A stretch of DNA of 64,000 nucleotides from CAYSFW01 sp964620675 (GTDB lineage: Bacteria > Pseudomonadota > Gammaproteobacteria > UWMA-0217). The first letter of the stretch is position 1; every line of letters starts with the position of its first letter. The translations under genes and the position numbers were made by a program. The DNA lies in assembly GCA_964620675.1 (NCBI GenBank), contig CAZUJU010000002.1, forward strand, positions 1 to 64,000, read 5' to 3'. Below the pieces are notes generated by a model. The model was given only the letters and a program-made list of their open reading frames with translations. It did no database searches and was not told the origin of the DNA. Of this stretch, positions 8,740 to 18,021 are shown one piece after another.

Positions 8740-9764
8740 CAGGTCGCGCTCCGGTGCTCGGTCTTGCGAAACCATGGCAGCAGTAAAAGTGCGCCGAGTG
8801 CAAGCGGCAAGTAAAAGCGCTCGTTCCAGATCAGAATGCGCCCGTCGTCGCGGTGCATCTCGCCACTGCGGCGTTCGATCGCACGCAACAACGCCCGCAC
8901 ATCGTCGTCCTGATAATCCGCGATCTGGTAATGCCCGCCGCCCTCGCGCGCGACCGCCCGGAGTAAATCGGCGTTGAGTCCGGAGCGTATAGGTTCGCGA
9001 TTGACGTCGACAAACGGTTTTCCGCTCGGGTCGCGCACAATGTCGCCAACCTCGGTTCCTACCCCCAGGGTATGGATCATGATTCCTTTTTCGCGTAGCG
9101 CCAGCGCGGTGGCGAGCAGATTGGACTCGACGATATCGCCATCGCTGATCACCAGAATCGAGCGCGCGATCTCCTCGCCCGATTGCCCTAAAAGAAATTC
9201 CGCTTGGCGCAGTGCTTGAGTCAAGCGACTGCCGGGCATGCCGACCAGATCCGGCGTGAGCGCCGGAAGCAGACGCAACAGGCTCGCATGGTCGTCGGTC
9301 AGCGGCGAAATCACGTGCGCTGTTGACGCAAACGCAATCACCCCCAACCGCACGTTGGGGCGCAGATTCACCAAGTCTTCGACCTCCTGCCGCGCGCGGT
9401 GGTGGCGCGCGGGCTTGACGTCGTCGATCAGCATCGAACGTGACAAATCGAGAATAACGACCAATTCGTTCGCCGGACGATACAACCGCTCCTCACGAAA
9501 ATCCCAGCGCGGACCGGCGAGCGCCAGCACGCCCATCACCCAGACCGCGCTCCAAAGGGCGAAACGCTGCCAATGCGAGCGCCCCTCGATCTGTGTCTGG
9601 CCACTCAGATGCGGCAGCAGCGTAGCATCGGCATACCGTTCGATGTTCGCCTGGCGCGGTGCCGGCCGCGAATGGCGCAACCAGCCCCAGAGCAGCGCCG
9701 GCACCCCCCACGCGAACAGCCACAATGGCTGCGCGAATTGAAATCCCGGTGCGAGTTCGTTCAT
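8739..9764 (-). CDS. batB: BatB-like von Willebrand factor A membrane protein
   Basis: A 341-residue membrane protein with hydrophobic segments near residues 10-27, 66-85 and at the C-terminus (about 315-332) enclosing a VWA domain. The metal-ion-dependent adhesion site is present as DLSRS (DxSxS), with a later conserved ISDGD loop. BatA and BatB are paired VWA proteins thought to form a metal-dependent assembly with BatC/BatD under control of the MoxR ATPase. The start overlaps the batA stop by ATGA and its own stop overlaps the batC start, so translation of the three is probably coupled. Confidence 0.88.
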   Translation of the reverse strand: MNELAPGFQFAQPLWLFAWGVPALLWGWLRHSRPAPRQANIERYADATLLPHLSGQTQIEGRSHWQRFALWSAVWVMGVLALAGPRWDFREERLYRPANELVVILDLSRSMLIDDVKPARHHRARQEVEDLVNLRPNVRLGVIAFASTAHVISPLTDDHASLLRLLPALTPDLVGMPGSRLTQALRQAEFLLGQSGEEIARSILVISDGDIVESNLLATALALREKGIMIHTLGVGTEVGDIVRDPSGKPFVDVNREPIRSGLNADLLRAVAREGGGHYQIADYQDDDVRALLRAIERRSGEMHRDDGRILIWNERFYLPLALGALLLLPWFRKTEHRSAT

Positions 9765-10795
9765 TCCGAACGTCCTCCGCGATAAAACCGGCGTAAGTTG
9801 CCGTCAGGGTGCGCACCGAGCCACAGCAGCAGCAGCAGGCCGATGCCCAGTGGCCATCGGTACAGCGTGGTCGGTACCCACAAGGTGCGTGACTCGATCT
9901 CGGTTTTTTGCAGGCTGTCGATATGCTGGTAGATCTCGTTCAGGGCTTGTTCATCCGTCGCGCGAAAATAAGCGCCCTCGGTTGCGCTCGCGATCCGCTG
10001 CAACAAGGGCTCGTCGATCTCCATGCGTTGCTGCGTGAGCTGACCATTTTCGATGAATGGCACCAGGCCGGTGCTCCCAACACCGATTGCGTAAATCCGC
10101 ACCTTGAACTGTCGAGCCAATTCGATCGCTGTCTCCGGCGCCAGAAGGCCACTGGTATTTTCGCCATCGGTCAGCAAGATCAGCACCCGCGAACCCTCCG
10201 GCCGATCACGCAGTTTTTTCACTGCTAGCGCAATCGCATCACCAATTGCGGTGCCGTCGCCGGCCATTCGGGTCTGCGCGGTACCGAGCAGGTAGCGCAC
10301 CGCCTCGATGTCACCGGTCAGCGGCGACAGCACGTAGGCTAAATCACCAAACAGGATCAAGCCGATTCGATCACCCTTGCGCGCCTGAACAAAGCGATCC
10401 ACCACGCCCTTGACCACCGCCATCCGCGTGACCTGGCGTTCGCCAGAGCTGAAATCGAGTGCCTCCATCGAGCGCGAGCCGTCAAGCGCCAGCATCAGGT
10501 CGTAGCCGCTGGTGCGGGTTTCGGTCCGGGCCTCAAGCCATTGTGGGTTCATTAACGCCACCACCAGACTTAACCAAATCAAACCCGGCAGCACCTCGCG
10601 CCAGCGATCGGCCCGCGATCGGCGCACCGTATGACCGGTAAAGGCCGACTCCAGATGCGCCAGGGCCGGATGTTTGAGCGTTGCGCGCGTCGCCGTTTCC
10701 ACGGCTACCGCATCACGACGCGCGGGCCAAAACCGGCGCACCAGCCACGGCAGCGGGAGCATCAGGGCAAACCACGGCGAGGCGAAATCCAGCAT
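9761..10795 (-). CDS. batA: BatA-like von Willebrand factor A membrane protein
   Basis: A 344-residue inner-membrane protein with an N-terminal hydrophobic segment, a second near residues 70-85, a VWA domain and a C-terminal helix (LGIGLLLLLWLG). The MIDAS is intact: DGSRS near residue 105, a threonine in the DGTAIGDA loop and a LLTDGENTSG motif. It begins four bases after the DUF4381 gene and overlaps batB by four bases. Role: metal-dependent protein-protein contacts in the MoxR/Bat system; no substrate is apparent from the sequence. Confidence 0.88.
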   Translation of the reverse strand: MLDFASPWFALMLPLPWLVRRFWPARRDAVAVETATRATLKHPALAHLESAFTGHTVRRSRADRWREVLPGLIWLSLVVALMNPQWLEARTETRTSGYDLMLALDGSRSMEALDFSSGERQVTRMAVVKGVVDRFVQARKGDRIGLILFGDLAYVLSPLTGDIEAVRYLLGTAQTRMAGDGTAIGDAIALAVKKLRDRPEGSRVLILLTDGENTSGLLAPETAIELARQFKVRIYAIGVGSTGLVPFIENGQLTQQRMEIDEPLLQRIASATEGAYFRATDEQALNEIYQHIDSLQKTEIESRTLWVPTTLYRWPLGIGLLLLLWLGAHPDGNLRRFYRGGRSE

Positions 10796-10799
10796 CGGT

Positions 10800-11354
10800 T
10801 CAGCTCACCACACGCGGCGCGCGCGGAGCGTCCGCCGCGCTCGCTGGGGAATGTATGAGGCCTTTGACCGGATTCGCATTGGTCGTCGCCCACGGTCGCA
10901 ACGCGCCGAGCAATCGCCGCAACGCCCGGCGGTCGGAATCCGAGCCGCGCGGGGCGTAGGGCAGTGTCAGCAAGATCTGGCCCTCTCGTTGCCAATCGAA
11001 ACCGCGCGGATCGTTGGCACGCAACCAGGCCAACCATTCGGCTCCAGCAAGGCCGGCGCAAGCTACCCGGCCGCAGCGCGCCATCGCGATTCGACGCAGC
11101 AATTGCGACAGCGCACTCGCGAGCTGTTTCGGATCGCCGGTGCGCAGCTGGCGCCGCAACGCGATGAGTTCAAGCCGCGCGTCGCGTCGCCATTGATGCT
11201 GCCGGTCGCGCCACAATCGCCATCCCCAATGCGCCAACAGCAGGCACGCGACCGTACCCGCCAATACCAGCCACCACCCGGGCGCCGGTGGCCACGCGCT
11301 CGCCGGGTCGAGGCCGCGAATGTCGCGTAACGTGAAGATTTCCGGCTCGCTCAA
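10800..11354 (-). CDS. DUF4381 membrane protein of the Bat operon
   Basis: A 184-residue protein with one strongly hydrophobic segment at about residues 26-44 (WWLVLAGTVACLLLAHWGW) and a basic cytoplasmic portion with an LSQLLRRIAMARCGR segment. This size, topology and place between DUF58 and batA match the DUF4381 family regularly found in proteobacterial MoxR/Bat operons. The best start is a TTG at 11354 overlapping the DUF58 stop (TTGA); no ATG lies near. Exact function is unknown. Confidence 0.8.
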   Translation of the reverse strand: MSEPEIFTLRDIRGLDPASAWPPAPGWWLVLAGTVACLLLAHWGWRLWRDRQHQWRRDARLELIALRRQLRTGDPKQLASALSQLLRRIAMARCGRVACAGLAGAEWLAWLRANDPRGFDWQREGQILLTLPYAPRGSDSDRRALRRLLGALRPWATTNANPVKGLIHSPASAADAPRAPRVVS

Positions 11355-12274
11355 TTGAGTCTCCGTCTTGCCAGGCGGGCCCGCAGTCCGAGCAGCAAGG
11401 TCTTATGAATATCCTCATCGGTCCGCACCGGGAGCAAGGGAATGCCCAGGCGGTTGGTCAACAGGGTCAATTCGTGGCGGCGATGATCCCAGCGCTCGCG
11501 GTAGCGTTGCCGGCCCGCGCTGTCGTCGGTATCCACTTCGATCAGGCGCCCGTCTGGGCCACGGAATACCACCTTGCCCATCGCCGGCAGCTCAAAATCG
11601 GCCCGATCGTCGACCGGCAGGAGCACCAGCGTGTGCTTCTCCCGCATCCCCGCCAAGGCGTGTTCGAGTGGCCCACTCTCGTCATCGAACGCCGCAACGA
11701 CAAAAATGACCGAGCCGGAATGCAAACCGCGCCGCAGCCGCAGCAACGCATTGGTCAATGAAGCCGGGTCGCGCGGACCTTGCGCCGTGACTTCGGTCAG
11801 CGCGTGCAACGTGCGCCACAATGCGCGCCGCCCGCGGGTCGGGCGAAAATGCCGAAACTCGTGGGTCGGATCGCCGAACAGCAATGCCCCAACCCGTTCG
11901 TTCGCCGCGCTCGCGGACCAGCCGAGTAACGCAGTGGCGCGCGCCGCTTGAATCGACTTGAAGGTACCGTGCGTCCCAAAATGCATATGCGGCCCCTGAT
12001 CGACGCAAAACATGACGGTCCTTTCGCGCTCTTCGCGAAAAACTTTGAGATGCGGTTGTCCGGTGCGAGCGGTGACGCGCCAGTCCATATTCCGGATGTC
12101 GTCGCCTTCGTGATATTCGCGCGATTCGTCGAAATTGAGACCGCTGCCTTTGAATGCCGATGCGTAAAGTCCGATCAACGCCGAATTGACGAGATGATGC
12201 GACTCCATTCCCAGCGTGCGGGCGTGGTGGCGAATTTCCAGCAGATCATCGAGTTGGGGGCGTAACGACGGCAT
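11351..12274 (-). CDS. DUF58 domain protein of the MoxR/Bat operon
   Basis: A 307-residue soluble protein. The hallmark DUF58 segment is at about residues 45-62, with ESREYHEGDDIRNMDWRVTA followed by a conserved RTGQPHLKVFREERERT; the rest is a VWA-like fold without a complete MIDAS. The start ATG at 12274 is preferred because homologous sequence begins at SLRPQLDDLLEIRHHA; the frame upstream overlaps the moxR gene. It sits 19 bp after moxR. DUF58 proteins invariably accompany MoxR ATPases and are presumed to connect the ATPase to the VWA proteins. Confidence 0.88.
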   Translation of the reverse strand: MPSLRPQLDDLLEIRHHARTLGMESHHLVNSALIGLYASAFKGSGLNFDESREYHEGDDIRNMDWRVTARTGQPHLKVFREERERTVMFCVDQGPHMHFGTHGTFKSIQAARATALLGWSASAANERVGALLFGDPTHEFRHFRPTRGRRALWRTLHALTEVTAQGPRDPASLTNALLRLRRGLHSGSVIFVVAAFDDESGPLEHALAGMREKHTLVLLPVDDRADFELPAMGKVVFRGPDGRLIEVDTDDSAGRQRYRERWDHRRHELTLLTNRLGIPLLPVRTDEDIHKTLLLGLRARLARRRLN

Positions 12275-12293
12275 GCTAATCCTCGGTGGATGC

Positions 12294-13250
12294 TCAGGGT
12301 ATCGCCACGATCTCCAGCAAGCGGCGCACCACATCGTTCGCGGCGACGCCATCGGCTTCACCTTCGAAGGTCAACAGGATGCGATGCCGCAGCACCTCAT
12401 GCGCGACCCGTTGAATATGATGCGGCGCAACGAAATGGTCGCCGTCAAGCCAGGCCTGCGCGCGCGCGCAACGCGCCAACGCGATGGTCGCCCGCGGTGA
12501 GGCACCGAAACGCAACCAGCGCGCGAGGTCTGCATCGAATTGACTCGGTTGGCGACTCGCGATCACCAAATCCACGATGTACTCGGCGAGCTTCGGATCG
12601 AGATAGGTCGCGGCCGCCTCCTCGCGCATCCGAAACAAGTCCGCCAGTGGCAAGCGCTCGCTCGGCGGCTGCGGTGGCTCGCGCTGTCGTTGTATATCGA
12701 GCGCAAGGATGCGCAGCTCCTGCTCGCGATTGGGGTAATCCACCCAGACATGCATCATAAACCGGTCGAGCTGCGCCTCGGGTAGATTGAAGGTGCCCTC
12801 CTGCTCAATCGGATTTTGCGTCGCCAGAACCATGAAGAATCGCGGCAATGGATAGGTGCGTTGCCCAACGGTCACTTGGCGCTCCGCCATTGCTTCCAGC
12901 AAAGCGGACTGTACCTTAGCCGGCGCGCGGTTCACTTCGTCGGCAAGCAGCACATTATGGAAGATCGGGCCCGCTCGAAACTCGAAGCTGCCTTTGTCCT
13001 GCAGAAAGATGTCGGTGCCGATCAAATCCGACGGCAACAAATCGGGGGTGAACTGAATCCGGTGAAAATCACTCTCGATCGCATCAGCCAAGGCCTTGAC
13101 AGCCGTAGTCTTTGCCAACCCAGGCATCCCTTCGAGCAACATGTGACCATCACTCAAGAGACAGACCAGCATACTGTTGATCAATGCCTCCTGCCCGACG
13201 ATGCAGGATTGCAGATGATCACGAATCGACTTGAGATGCGATGCGCCCAT
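12294..13250 (-). CDS. moxR: MoxR family AAA+ ATPase
   Basis: A 318-residue AAA+ ATPase. Walker A is GMPGLAKTT near residues 40-48, Walker B LLADEVNRA near 100-108, and sensor-1 is ATQNPIEQEGTFNLPEAQ. MoxR proteins act as chaperone-like ATPases that activate or insert metal into partner complexes through VWA proteins. It is the first gene of a seven-gene minus-strand operon ending with batD. The gap upstream (13251-13595) should hold its promoter; a TTGACC with a weak -10 17 bases on can be drawn but is not convincing. Confidence 0.92.
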   Translation of the reverse strand: MGASHLKSIRDHLQSCIVGQEALINSMLVCLLSDGHMLLEGMPGLAKTTAVKALADAIESDFHRIQFTPDLLPSDLIGTDIFLQDKGSFEFRAGPIFHNVLLADEVNRAPAKVQSALLEAMAERQVTVGQRTYPLPRFFMVLATQNPIEQEGTFNLPEAQLDRFMMHVWVDYPNREQELRILALDIQRQREPPQPPSERLPLADLFRMREEAAATYLDPKLAEYIVDLVIASRQPSQFDADLARWLRFGASPRATIALARCARAQAWLDGDHFVAPHHIQRVAHEVLRHRILLTFEGEADGVAANDVVRRLLEIVAIP

Positions 13251-13595
13251 GTTGACTCTTTAACTTAAGATGGGTGAACCCACGGAACTCGAGGGAAATG
13301 ACTCGACATGGTTACTGCAAGGCCGCAGCCGGTCAAGTAAATCGTTCTATATTAGAATTACCAAGTATCTGAATATAAGCTGCTTGTCGGTCGCGGATGT
13401 AGTTCATACCCAGGCCGATGCGTGTGCCGGCGCAATTGGATTCCAGCCTCGAATTCGCGCCGAAATCAAGGCGAATGTCAGTCGCTCGGCACCACATGCC
13501 GATACACACACGCGGGCGGCCTGAATTAAATGAACGCTACGGCTGACTCGCGAATTGCGCGCGCAGCCAGGTTCGCGCCAGCGCTCTTTGCCTTT
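13251..13595. other. Intergenic region upstream of the moxR/bat operon
   Basis: About 345 bases with no supported gene. It is noticeably AT-richer around 13335-13385 than its neighbours and must carry the moxR promoter and the 3-prime end of the ppnP transcript. A 255-base open frame on the plus strand (13270-13524) has no recognisable content. No hairpin with a T-run was seen. Confidence 0.5.
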
Positions 13596-13916
13596 TCAGG
13601 CGCTGGCGCCGAAATGGCAAACGTAATGCAATGTGTCGAGCGTTTCGATCTCAAACGCCGAATCTCCGGGAACGCTGAATGACTGCCCACCACCATATTC
13701 GCACCACTCGCTTTCACCTTTGAGGCGAACTTTGCAACGACCGGCCACAAGTTCCATCATCTCCGGTGCGGCGGTATTGAAAACGAGTTGACTTGGCAGA
13801 ATGACGCCGACGCTTTTACGGTTACCGTCGGCGAGCAGCACGGTATGCGAAATACACTTGCCATCGAAGTAGACATTCGCTTGTTTGACGACGCTGACAT
13901 GATCGAGCTGGGACAT
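13596..13916 (-). CDS. ppnP: Pyrimidine/purine nucleoside phosphorylase PpnP
   Basis: A 106-residue single-domain cupin of the PpnP (YaiE, DUF1255) family, which phosphorolyses diverse nucleosides to the base and ribose-1-phosphate. Family features are visible: NVYFDGKCISHTV near the start, the SVGVILPSQLVFNTAAPEMMELVAG segment shared in form with E. coli PpnP, and the closing SFSVPGDSAFEIE. The ATG at 13916 was chosen because upstream residues are not family-like; the ribosome site is weak. It is a stand-alone gene, followed by moxR after about 345 bp. Confidence 0.85.
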   Translation of the reverse strand: MSQLDHVSVVKQANVYFDGKCISHTVLLADGNRKSVGVILPSQLVFNTAAPEMMELVAGRCKVRLKGESEWCEYGGGQSFSVPGDSAFEIETLDTLHYVCHFGASA

Positions 13917-13964
13917 CGGAATACCTAAAGAGATTGAACACGTGGTGCGCATTCTCGCATGCGT

Positions 13965-14417
13965 TCACCCGCCGCGCAGCAGCGCCAGGATCAGCGTGAG
14001 CAATGAATAGCCGACGAGGAGTCCAATCGCGAGCTTGCCGACGAGATTGCCGAGTTTATTGAGCGAGCGATGGCGTTGCCCGAGGGCGCGTGTTGCCTGT
14101 TCGATCGCAGCGTGATCTTGCGGCGAAAGGGTGTGAGCGATGTAGGCGCGGCGATGCGGCAGTATGATCGCGTCGATCGCAGCGATGGCGGTGATGATGT
14201 CGGTACGAAACAGATCGGTCCCCGCGCCGGAGCGTTTGAGTGCCTCGTGGGCATGCATTCGTGCCGCTTCGATATCCTCGAATTCGGCGACAAACCAGGT
14301 TTCGACGGTCGCATTTTCGGAGTCGTCCGCGAGCGGTGGCTGTTCCGAGTGTGCGACAAACACCAGACCTGGGTGCTCGCGATGGGTTTGAACCGAAAGA
14401 AAACCGGAATGGATCAC
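13965..14417 (-). CDS. Hypothetical protein with C-terminal membrane anchor
   Basis: A 150-residue protein of no family I recognise. The first two thirds are soluble and mixed in charge, including a stretch around TVETWFVAEFEDIEAARMHAHEAL suggestive of a small alpha/beta fold. Near the end is one hydrophobic helix (LAIGLLVGYSLLTLILALL), so it is likely a tail-anchored inner-membrane protein. The start is set at GTG 14417, with GGGAG seven bases before it; the frame is open further but arginine-rich and without a better site. It lies between ppnP and the hydrogenase protease gene on the same strand. Confidence 0.6.
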   Translation of the reverse strand: MIHSGFLSVQTHREHPGLVFVAHSEQPPLADDSENATVETWFVAEFEDIEAARMHAHEALKRSGAGTDLFRTDIITAIAAIDAIILPHRRAYIAHTLSPQDHAAIEQATRALGQRHRSLNKLGNLVGKLAIGLLVGYSLLTLILALLRGG

Positions 14418-14591
14418 GCCCACACTCCCAACTTGATTTCTAACCGAGCACCGGGCGCGCTGCGCGCCGTTCGCCACGGGATTCGGGCGCTCGAACGCAG
14501 GATCGGATCGCGGGCAGAATTCGCCGCAACGCGACGCGGTTTGATGGGTCGAGACATTCGGGTTACCGAGGTTGTCGCTGGTGGCCGAAGT

Positions 14592-15068
14592 CTACGCAAT
14601 TCGCGCGCGGGCTGCCGGTTTCTCCGCTTCGGCCATCACATCCAGCCGGTACAGAATACGCGTGACAGCCTCGCTCGGGTCAAATTCAGCGTCGGACTTA
14701 GCGAGTTCAACGCCCATCACAATCAGTCGCACGGGCAACTGGTGTAATGCGCGCCCAAGATGCAACGCCGAGGCGAGACCGAAGCCATGACTCGATGTGG
14801 GGGCCGTGGCGGGCAATTCGTCCAGGTCGAGTTCGCGTACGCTGCCGGCGCGCGCGCCGCTAAGCATGGCATCGACAACGATCGCAGTGTCGTAGGCCTG
14901 CAGTACCCGCAATAGGTTGCTGCCTGGGCGATCACAAAGCTCGGTCGCAACGTCGCGCGCGTGGCGCGCTTGAAATTCGCGCCGCGCACGTAAGGCCTCT
15001 ACCACGCGCCAGCCCAACACATCCGCGCCGAAGGGCGATCCAATTCCGATCACGACGCTGGATTTCAT
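14592..15068 (-). CDS. NiFe hydrogenase maturation endopeptidase (M52 family)
   Basis: A 158-residue M52 peptidase (HyaD/HycI/HoxW-like). It starts VVIGIGSPFGADVLGWRVVEAL, the family motif GxGNxxxxDDGxG in a degenerate form (the usual GNxxxGDD reads GSPFGAD), with the conserved VDAMLSG for the second metal site. It removes the C-terminal extension of the hydrogenase large subunit after NiFe insertion. Its ATG overlaps the stop of the large-subunit gene by ATGA, and the large subunit indeed ends with nine residues beyond DPCxxCxxH, so enzyme and substrate are coupled. The ATG at 15068 was chosen on this overlap. Confidence 0.88.
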   Translation of the reverse strand: MKSSVVIGIGSPFGADVLGWRVVEALRARREFQARHARDVATELCDRPGSNLLRVLQAYDTAIVVDAMLSGARAGSVRELDLDELPATAPTSSHGFGLASALHLGRALHQLPVRLIVMGVELAKSDAEFDPSEAVTRILYRLDVMAEAEKPAARARIA

Positions 15069-16360
15069 CGCCGTTGAATCCGTAAATCGAGAAAATGGGT
15101 GGCGCAGGAGATGCATGGGTCGTAATTGCGCACAACCATTTCGCAACGTAGCCGTAACGCATCGTCGCTGTGGTCAAGGCCGAACGCGGCGAGGGTTTCG
15201 TGCAGATCGCGCTCGATGCGCGCTTGATTCTGACTGGTGGGCGGCACGATCCGCGCGGCGGTGATTAGCCCTTGCGAGTCCACCGCATAGCGATGCCAGA
15301 GCAGTCCGCGCGGCGCCTCGGTCGCACCAAAACCGATCCCGGCGCAGGGCGCGACGGGCAGCCGCGACGTACTCGGCACCGTGTAGTTTTCGAGCAAGCG
15401 CACCGCTTCCAGCATCGCCACCTGCAGCTCGACCGCGCGGGCCACGATCGAATGAAACAGATTACGGCTCGGAAATTCGATTCCGGTGCGCGCCAACGCG
15501 GCGCGCACCGCGTCGGGCAGGCGGTCGTGGTTCAGATTGAGGCGCGCGAGCGGCCCCACCAGATAATCCGCGCCGTGTAAATGCGAATACAACGCGGTCG
15601 AGTGCGGTGCGTGCGATTCGACAAAATGCGCTGCGTATTCCTCGGCGCCGATATCCAACCCGGCATCGGAAACAATTCGCCCGCCGTTCATCGGATACTC
15701 GGTCGGGTGTCGCAATGCGACGCTGACGAACGTCTGTTCGTGCGCCGGTAACGGCAACCGCGCTGTCCACTCGACCAGGGCTTCGACCTCGGGCAGCGCG
15801 GACCGCAACCGTTGCAGCAGCTTCGCGACCCGCTCGGGCGCGGGCGCCTGGTAAAAACCCCCGACGCACATTGCGACCGGATGCACCGCGCGTCCGCCCA
15901 GCAACGCCATCAACTCATTGCCCAAACCTTGCAAATGCAAGCCACGGCGGACCTCATCCGGGTAGCGTTCGGCCATGCCGATCGCGGATTCGTAACCGAG
16001 AAAATCCGGGGCCGCCAGCAGATGGATATGCAGGGCATGGCTTTGGATCCACTCCCCGCAGTACACCGCGCGTCGCATCGCGCTGATCCAGGGCGCCGGC
16101 TCGATGCCGAACGCCTGTTCCAGCGCCTGCATCGCCGACATCTGGTACGCCACCGGGCAGATCCCGCAAATACGCGCGACGATATCCGGAACTTCGGTGT
16201 ATTCACGCCCTTCGAGGAACTTCTCGAAATATCGCGGCGGTTCGAAAATACTGAGTTGCAGACGCTCGATGCGGCCTTCGCGGACCTCGAGATGCAACGC
16301 GCCTTCACCTTCGACCCGTGTCAGGGCCGGAACTTGAATCCGGATATCGCGTCCGCTCAT
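15065..16360 (-). CDS. hydA: Group 3b NiFe hydrogenase, large (alpha) subunit
   Basis: A 431-residue catalytic subunit. The two cysteine pairs that hold the NiFe site are present: RICGICP with Cys65 and Cys68, and DPCISCATH with Cys416 and Cys419. RVEG occurs at residues 15-18. Nine residues follow His422 and should be cleaved by the adjacent M52 protease. Together with the delta, gamma and beta genes upstream it makes a bidirectional NAD(P)-linked hydrogenase (sulfhydrogenase type, group 3b), which couples hydrogen to NAD(P)H and may also reduce sulfur. Its start overlaps the small-subunit stop by four bases. Confidence 0.93.
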   Translation of the reverse strand: MSGRDIRIQVPALTRVEGEGALHLEVREGRIERLQLSIFEPPRYFEKFLEGREYTEVPDIVARICGICPVAYQMSAMQALEQAFGIEPAPWISAMRRAVYCGEWIQSHALHIHLLAAPDFLGYESAIGMAERYPDEVRRGLHLQGLGNELMALLGGRAVHPVAMCVGGFYQAPAPERVAKLLQRLRSALPEVEALVEWTARLPLPAHEQTFVSVALRHPTEYPMNGGRIVSDAGLDIGAEEYAAHFVESHAPHSTALYSHLHGADYLVGPLARLNLNHDRLPDAVRAALARTGIEFPSRNLFHSIVARAVELQVAMLEAVRLLENYTVPSTSRLPVAPCAGIGFGATEAPRGLLWHRYAVDSQGLITAARIVPPTSQNQARIERDLHETLAAFGLDHSDDALRLRCEMVVRNYDPCISCATHFLDLRIQRR

Positions 16361-17160
16361 GGATTTTCCGCCGCGGTTTGTTGCGACACCCCCGTGCCGC
16401 GAAACGCCGGCGCCGCGCTGTGGATCAGTTTAAAGCGGCGCCGCACCGCATCGGGCGCAAGACCGAGCCCCATCAGCCGGTTCGCCAGCGCGCGGGTGTT
16501 GACAGCCTCGGCCGGCCCGTAACAACCATAGCAGTCGCGACCGACACTCGGGCACAGGGCGCCGCAACCCGTGCGCGTGACCGGACCGAGGCAGGGTTCG
16601 CCCCGCGCGACCATCACGCACACCGTTTGCTGGCGCTTGCATTCGAGGCAGACCTTGTCCTGCTCAACAACGGGCGGTACCCCCGACAACAACGCGCGCA
16701 CCGCCGCCACGAGCTGGCGGCTATTGATCGGGCAGCCCCACAGTTCCCAGTCCACTGCGACGTGATCACGCACCGGCGTGGCGTGCGCGAGGGTCCGAAT
16801 AAACTCCGGCCGCGCGTAAACGGCGCGCCGCCACTCGGGTTCGGATTCGGCCAGATTGCGCAAGGCCTGTAAACCACCCGAGGTCGCGCAGGCGCCAATC
16901 GTGACGAGATAACGGCTGTGCTTGCGCACCGCGCGGATGCGTTCGAGCTCTTCGTCAGTCGAAATGCTGCCTTCGACGAACGCGATCTCAACCTCGGCAT
17001 CCGCATCGCTCGGTCCTGCTTCGAGAAAATGCACGATCTCGACCAAACGCGCGAGTTGCAGCAAGCGCTCGCCCAAGTCGAGAAATGCCAACTGACACCC
17101 GTCGCAGGAACTGAATTTATGCACCGCAATCCGCGGTTTTCCGGCAAGCTGCAAAGCCAT
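16357..17160 (-). CDS. hydD: Group 3b NiFe hydrogenase, small (delta) subunit
   Basis: A 267-residue electron-transfer subunit. The proximal 4Fe-4S site begins SSCDGCQLAFLDL (Cys19, Cys22), with GACATSGG and a later proline/cysteine site; the C-terminal half carries more cysteines (VCLECKRQQTVCV, GEPCLGP, TGCGALCPS) typical of group 3 small subunits. No Tat signal or C-terminal anchor is present, so the enzyme is cytoplasmic. It starts directly after the hydG stop and overlaps hydA. Confidence 0.92.
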   Translation of the reverse strand: MALQLAGKPRIAVHKFSSCDGCQLAFLDLGERLLQLARLVEIVHFLEAGPSDADAEVEIAFVEGSISTDEELERIRAVRKHSRYLVTIGACATSGGLQALRNLAESEPEWRRAVYARPEFIRTLAHATPVRDHVAVDWELWGCPINSRQLVAAVRALLSGVPPVVEQDKVCLECKRQQTVCVMVARGEPCLGPVTRTGCGALCPSVGRDCYGCYGPAEAVNTRALANRLMGLGLAPDAVRRRFKLIHSAAPAFRGTGVSQQTAAENP

Positions 17161-18018
17161 TCAAAACCCCTTGACGCCCAGTAGCGACCGAATTTCAAAG
17201 TACGGAAAAACCGGCCCGTCGCGGCACACGAAATGCGGCCCGAACTGGCAGTGTCCGCAATGTCCCACCGCGCATTGCATGTTGCGCTCCATGCTGAGCC
17301 AGAGGTGATCCGCCGGCATCCCGCGCGCGACCAGTTGTTCTGCGGTCGCGCGCATCATGGGCTCGGGTCCGCAAATCATCGTCATCGTACCGGTGTAATT
17401 GATCGCGGTCTGATCGAGTAGTTGCGTCACCAGACCGACATGCCATTTCCAGCCCGGCTCAGCGACATCCGCGGCCAACGCGACCTGGGTGTTGGGCACT
17501 TGCGCCCAACGCTCGTAGCGTTCACGCCAGATCATATCTTCGCTGTGCTTGACGCCTTGCAGGATCGTGAGCCGGCCGTAGCGGTCGCGACGCCGGAGCA
17601 CATGTTCGATGACCGAGACCACCGGTGCGCAACCCAAGCCGCCCGTCATGATCAACACATCGTGACGCTCGGCCGCGTGCATCGGCCAACCACGCCCGAA
17701 CGGCCCCCGGATGCCGACCCGATCGCCCGGCTTGAGCCGGGCCAGTGCGTGCGTGACCCGTCCGACCGCGCGGATGGTGTGGTCGAAATACCCCGTCTCG
17801 GCGATATCCGAAACGATGGAAATCGGAACCTCGCCGAGCCCATGGAGGTAAATCATGTTGAACTGACCGGGCTGAAAGCGGTAGGCCGCTTGCCGCGCGG
17901 GATCGCTAAGCCGCAAGCGCCAAGTAAAAATGGTGCGCGAATCCTGAGTCCGCTCCACGATTTCCGCCGCCTGGGGCAGGTACAGGTTTTGCGTCGATTC
18001 CAAGGCGTTGGCGAACAT
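17161..18018 (-). CDS. hydG: Group 3b hydrogenase, FAD/NAD(P)-binding gamma subunit
   Basis: A 285-residue ferredoxin-NADP reductase-like subunit. FAD contacts fall near FQPGQFNMIYLHGLGEVPISI; the NAD(P) site is in LIMTGGLGCAPVVSVI with CGPEPMM further on. The C-terminus has a 2Fe-2S cluster of four cysteines in the pattern CAVGHCGHCQFG...VCRDGP. It links the hydrogenase module to NAD(P)(H). The stop abuts the hydD ATG, and its own ATG lies three bases after the hydB stop. Confidence 0.92.
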   Translation of the reverse strand: MFANALESTQNLYLPQAAEIVERTQDSRTIFTWRLRLSDPARQAAYRFQPGQFNMIYLHGLGEVPISIVSDIAETGYFDHTIRAVGRVTHALARLKPGDRVGIRGPFGRGWPMHAAERHDVLIMTGGLGCAPVVSVIEHVLRRRDRYGRLTILQGVKHSEDMIWRERYERWAQVPNTQVALAADVAEPGWKWHVGLVTQLLDQTAINYTGTMTMICGPEPMMRATAEQLVARGMPADHLWLSMERNMQCAVGHCGHCQFGPHFVCRDGPVFPYFEIRSLLGVKGF

Positions 18019-18021
18019 GAC